A DNA stretch of 64,000 nucleotides, taken from contig VUYV01000047.1 of NCBI GenBank assembly GCA_008711295.1, positions 1,965,131 through 2,029,130 of the forward strand, given 5' to 3'. The position numbers and the translations under genes were made by a program. How positions within the stretch are numbered: position 1 is the stretch's first letter; every line of letters starts with the position of its first letter. Source of the DNA: Anarhynchus alexandrinus. Lineage: Eukaryota; Chordata; Aves; Charadriiformes; Charadriidae. The notes beneath the pieces were generated by a model. That model was not told where the DNA came from. It saw only the letters and a list, made by a program, of their open reading frames with translations, and searched no databases. This document shows positions 59,801 to 64,000 of this stretch, piece after piece.

Positions 59801-60497
59801 CCAGTGTTGTCCTGGAAATCTGAGCGAACCCAGCTCATTAATTGCAAGAGCCAATCTTTTTTCTGAGCAAGTCATGTCCAGCATACCAGAACTGCAAAAA
59901 TCTTATGAACACTTGAGCGCTAGCGTGGACTCCCGCAGAGCGAATCTGAGCCTTCTGACAATTTTCTCTGTTAACTTTTAGAGACCCCGCAGGAGCAGTC
60001 TGCGAGTCCCGAAAGAGCCACCAGTTACAAAGCACTGTTCTCTGTGCTCCAGAGCCCATTTACGGCTGCCTTTGGCCTGCCCCGGTTTTGAAAGCGGCTC
60101 AAGGCACACAGGCTGCTCAACGTGCCTGGCAGGCACCGGCCTCAAACACTTCTGCCTGAACTGATTTCCAAGCCTTCCTCCCACAGGTGAGCACCAATCG
60201 CAGGAAATAAATTCCCCAGGACCAGTGATGTGTGTAAGGATGGGATGGGGAAGTCAGGCCTTTGCAGTCTAACTGGGAGCTCCAAAGGAAGAGGCATACA
60301 TGTCCTGGTCCTCTTCTTCACCATGCTAAGCCAAGGGGTTTGTAGCTCCAGCCTCCCCATCCCCTATGGTTGCCATAAGAGACAAGGAGAAAGTCGGTAG
60401 TTTTAGCAGCCATTGAAAATGTCATCCATCAACACCTGCATCCAGTTAAAATCCACGCAGAACAAAGGCAGCCCAAACAGAGGTTTAATAAGGTGAT

Positions 60498-60537
60498 TGA
60501 CTAGATAAATGCAGGAATGACTAGATAAATGAAGGAA
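60498..60537. repeat. Short tandem repeat, 20 bp twice
   Basis: TGACTAGATAAATGCAGGAA at 60498-60517 is followed at once by the same unit with one change (C to A) at 60518-60537. Confidence 0.9.
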
Positions 60538-60695
60538 TTATTACGAAAGGCAACAGGAAACCTGGATTTTCATTTGTTGTATAGTTGAAGCTCCTCTCCC
60601 TCCTCCCCAGTGTGCATCGACCAGGACTCACTGCACTGGTGCTGGAAAAGACAGGGCTAAAAACCAGTTATTTCCCTCAAAAACTCACAGCCTAA

Positions 60696-60724
60696 GTAGT
60701 TTTTCTCTAGCAAAGAAAAACTAC
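60696..60724. repeat. Perfect 10-bp inverted repeat with a partial direct repeat beside it
   Basis: GTAGTTTTTC and GAAAAACTAC flank nine bases. The left arm recurs at 60729-60738 (AAGTAGTTTTTCTCCAGCAA), just after the right arm. Probably slippage or local duplication. Confidence 0.85.
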
Positions 60725-63689
60725 AAAAGTAGTTTTTCTCCAGCAAAAAAAAAAAAACCTAAGTATTTTCCTCTCTAGCACTGAGGAAACCCTGAGCCTG
60801 TGGGATTTTCCAGGTCACTCTTCCACATTGCCCACGCGCCTCTGAAGCACGTGAAGAAGGGGCCGAGACTCACAGAGCTCTACAAACATCACTTCACAGC
60901 ACCAAGGAGGTGGGTGCTGCCCTTGGGGAGTCAATGAAACCCCGAGGGCACAGAGGTTTCCAAAGTAAAGTTCAGTTAAAGTCTTCCTGGTGGTTCTGAC
61001 GACTTGTGGATCAGGGCCTTACGGCCCTACCCCGCGCCTCAGCTCCCCTTCGGCAGGGCCGAGGAGCCATCCCAGAACTCCCAGCCCCCATTAATGCCTG
61101 TGAAACTTAAAGATTTGCAGAGTTTACTTGCAAAGCCTTTTAGAAGCAGAGACGAGTAAACAAGAGTGAAAAGTTAAACAAAGGAAATACATTTATGCTT
61201 GTACTGTTTTCAAGTTTATGCAAACAATCCATTTCTAAAGCTGTCACTGACACTCCTGGCACGTTCTCATTCCCCAGCTCAGAGTCATGTTGGAAACTGA
61301 AATCACAAGCATTTCTGAGATGCTTTGGGCAAAATACCTCCCTCAGCTCCACTAGCCAAAAATCAGTGAGTCCACTGCAGCCACAGAGCCACGGCAACAT
61401 CCTTGTGCACTGACCGATTCTGGAAGAAGAGGGAGAAGAGTCAGAACTTCTCTGGCCACAGTGGCCATGGCAGAAAGTGGTATAGAGTTAGCCAAATGAA
61501 TTATGAAGATCAGCTGAAGAAATAACAGCAGGAAATCATCAAGTAGAGCAGGAATTAGAAAATATTACTTTCTAGCTGGTCAGGCAGTAAGTGGATCTGC
61601 CATAAACGTAACATTTTGCTCATTACTTGACCCGGGGGAAGGAGACATGGACAGCCTGTTCTCCACCGTCGCAGCTCACCAAGCTCCACGTAGGAAGGGA
61701 AGGGCACTCTGGTAGACCCAAGCGCTACCGTGAGAGTCAGTGCAGTGTGTTCATTACTCTGTGAGCTGCTCAGGGGCATTTTCCTGCTCACATCAATTCA
61801 CCTCTGGATGTTGGATTCTGCAAATTGCACAGCATCCAGTCCAGGGGGGTATGGAGGGATGGCGTTCCCAATTGGAAAGATAGCGTCGTCCCCGCAGCAA
61901 CCCTGAGTGCCGCAGGGGAGCTTTGTTTCTGCCTCTTAACATCAGGATGGGTGGGGAGAAGGGCCAGGAGAGCAGCCAAGGGTCTGACTCCTCCCCAGCC
62001 TCCCCATGCAGCCTTCCACAGTAAGGGGAGAGCAGTCCCTCTGCCAATTTTCACAGAAAAAAAAAAAATAATAAAGGGTCACTTTCTGCACTGGCTTCCA
62101 GGGTTAGAGTCCACTGAGGTCAGCAAAGCCACAGTTTCCCAAACTTTGTCTCAAGAAGTGGCATGGGTTTATTGCAAAGTGAAAGCATGCACGTTCATGA
62201 CAGGCAGCACGAGCTTTGCTTCAGCTAGAGGAGACCACAGTTGCCGTTCAGATGCCTCCTCACCCTTTTTCCTCCCCTCCATTCAGCTGCACGAGACAGC
62301 ACGGTTAACAGCTGATCCATCTGGAGGAAAGCCTACAAAGTTAATTTCTAGCTTTGAGATGGTTACTGGTAATTGTAGGTAATTTCAAATATAACTGCAA
62401 TCGAGTTGAAAAAGCTCTGTTTGCAATGTTTGTGCTCATCACTAATTTAAGACCTAGAATGCTGGATACGCTGCTCTTCAATACACACCCATTTTTCATC
62501 TTCCTGATTTTACCACTAGTGATTATAAAAACAGCCCCAGCAAACCACAGTCTGCAATGCAAGACAAATGTTTGAAAAGTTGCATATAAAGTTTCAAGCA
62601 AAGCTGCTTGAAGGTTAACGACGGAACATGTTAATGATTATCAAATAGACAAGGAAAGCCGCAAAGCGCTTCGAACACAGAAATGCAAGAGCCGCTCAAA
62701 ATAAATGGTGGCTAACCTTGTTTAGAATAATACTTCTCTTCAAAGAAATGGAACTGTTGCATGTCGCAAATATGTCCACATGTCGTTTTAATACAGGAAT
62801 AATTACCCATGGCATGTTTGTTAGTGGAAAAAGCAAAGGTCTCCTATTACTTACACATAATAAAACCTGCATTGTTTACCATGAATGAGTTATATGAGAC
62901 TGGTAATAAATAAGTGTTGTAACAAACTTTGGTGCCCAGGCCTACAAACTGTTCTTAATATTTGCAGTTTGGTAGCACCTAGAGGCCCCTGGTAAGATCT
63001 GCGATGCTGAGCCTGCTGCAGAGTAAGAAATTGCCCCTGTTCTGAATCATAAAAGACGGTATAGGTAAAAAGATTCAAACCCCCGAGCAGGGTGACTCAA
63101 AACACACAAGTATTTCCAGAAAGCACATCAGAGAGGGACACACTGCAGGTGGCCCTTCTGCTGCCTCCATGACGTGCCCTATGTGTGCAGCTATGTGGGC
63201 GGAAAGCAGGCAGGGGACAGAGCAAAAGCAAAGGTTGCGCTTGCGGCACTGGATAGCTGTTACCAAAGAGACTGCAACGTGCAAAGCTACTCGTATGCGC
63301 GACTGCTCACAGACTGGGGACTCTAACATCACCATTTTAAAAGCTAGGCTGCACCCTTCAAGTTAAAATCAACAGCTGTGTGCCGGCTTGTATACACTTA
63401 AAATATCTAATTTTTAAAAAATACATTTGGCTTTCTATAGCTGACAAAACTGCTTTGTAGTTTTAAGCTCTTTAGTGGCTGAACTCATATCTGCCAAATC
63501 TGTGTGTGTATCAGAATATCTCTATCCATATCTCTATCCATAGCTAATCTCTGTGAACATATGCCTGCTTGAAAAAAAAAAATAAAAAACAAACCAAAAA
63601 CCTTAGCTTGCCATATTCTTGACTCAACAAACCAAGACAGTTAAAGGAACTATTTAAAGCTGGAACTACTGAGGAAATTATTTGTTTTC

Positions 63690-63875
63690 CTATGAAAAAT
63701 TTAGAGGAAAATGAAAAAAAAAATCCTTTTCCTCAACATTTTCCTACTTTTTGTTTTAAATTGAAAAAGTGTCTTTTCTTAAACTGTTTTTGTTGGGTTT
63801 TGGCAGCTATTGAACCATTTGAAAACTGTTGCAACAGAAAATTATCCGGCCAGCTCTACTGAGAGCATCAATTCT
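63690..63875. repeat. A/T-rich probable relic repeat
   Basis: Runs of GAAAA and TTTTC in inverted order (TATGAAAAATTTAGAGGAAA, then CTTTTTGTTTTAAATTGAAA) end in CCGGCCAGCTCTACTGAGAG. A/T-rich palindromes ending in GACCAGCTCTACT occur widely in turtles. The match is weak, and low complexity alone could explain much of it. Confidence 0.3.
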
Positions 63876-64000
63876 GTGAAGATTTGAGTACTTGCTTATT
63901 TTAATACAACCCACAAAGGTAAACCTCTTTGCAGAACTAGTTCTGAAATACTGTGCTTAAAAAAAACCCTGTATGTAACATATCTGAAGCAAACTCAAAA

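Larger units (their letters stand above)
59801..63689. other. Gene-free stretch
   Basis: No gene seen. 62575-62840 is unique-looking, with the homeodomain/GATA-like TTAATGATTATCAAATAGAC, AACCTTGTTTAGAATAATAC and AATAATTACCCATGGCATG, about 40 kb upstream of BMP4. The 185-codon frame at 61825-62382 has no recognised domain. Confidence 0.45.

Noticed and set aside
1..64000. tRNA, rRNA, endogenous retrovirus, CRISPR or bacterial operon
   Set aside because: No cloverleaf with A/B boxes, LTR pair, retroviral domain or spaced array was recognised on either strand by reading alone.

Overview
The window is vertebrate nuclear DNA, almost certainly from a bird. It holds one recognisable protein-coding gene, BMP4, on the minus strand (coding span 20135-22281). 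Around it lie many CR1-type LINE fragments, several with the avian 3' tail (ATTCTATGATTCTATGAT). There are a few old MIR-like SINE relics, no Alu or L1, and low repeat density overall. A 255-base run of N sits in a very GC-rich CpG island just upstream of the BMP4 coding exons, as is typical of draft bird assemblies. The species cannot be fixed from the sequence alone.

Layout. 1-19910 is the 3' flank of BMP4 and is gene-free. It contains a 3'-end CR1 copy (750-1382), a minus-strand CR1 (3482-3752), a long pyrimidine microsatellite grown from a CR1 tail (5175-6041), MIR relics (10627-10775, 11520-11606, 15855-16000) and several unique-looking AT-rich blocks that could be conserved regulatory elements. 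19912-22288 is the BMP4 transcript part that can be read: a short 3'UTR with poly(A) signal, coding exon B, a 935-base intron and coding exon A. 22289-23600 is the CpG island and promoter region with the gap. 23600-64000 is the 5' flank and also holds no recognisable gene. It has a MIR-like relic, a 138-base tandem duplication (33483-33757), CR1 pieces (36622-36790, 37037-37141, 37585-37998), and two pieces of an older CR1 group shared with turtles and crocodilians (45590-46350, 54040-55090). It also has several decayed palindromic repeats and candidate conserved blocks.

How it works together. BMP4 encodes a secreted TGF-beta superfamily morphogen. In other amniotes it sits in a gene-poor interval whose distant non-coding elements control its expression, and a single gene in 64 kb fits that picture. 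No bacterial, plasmid, CRISPR or viral gene system was seen. Many open reading frames of 60-390 codons occur, but they are chance frames in repeats, in the CpG island or opposite the BMP4 exons.
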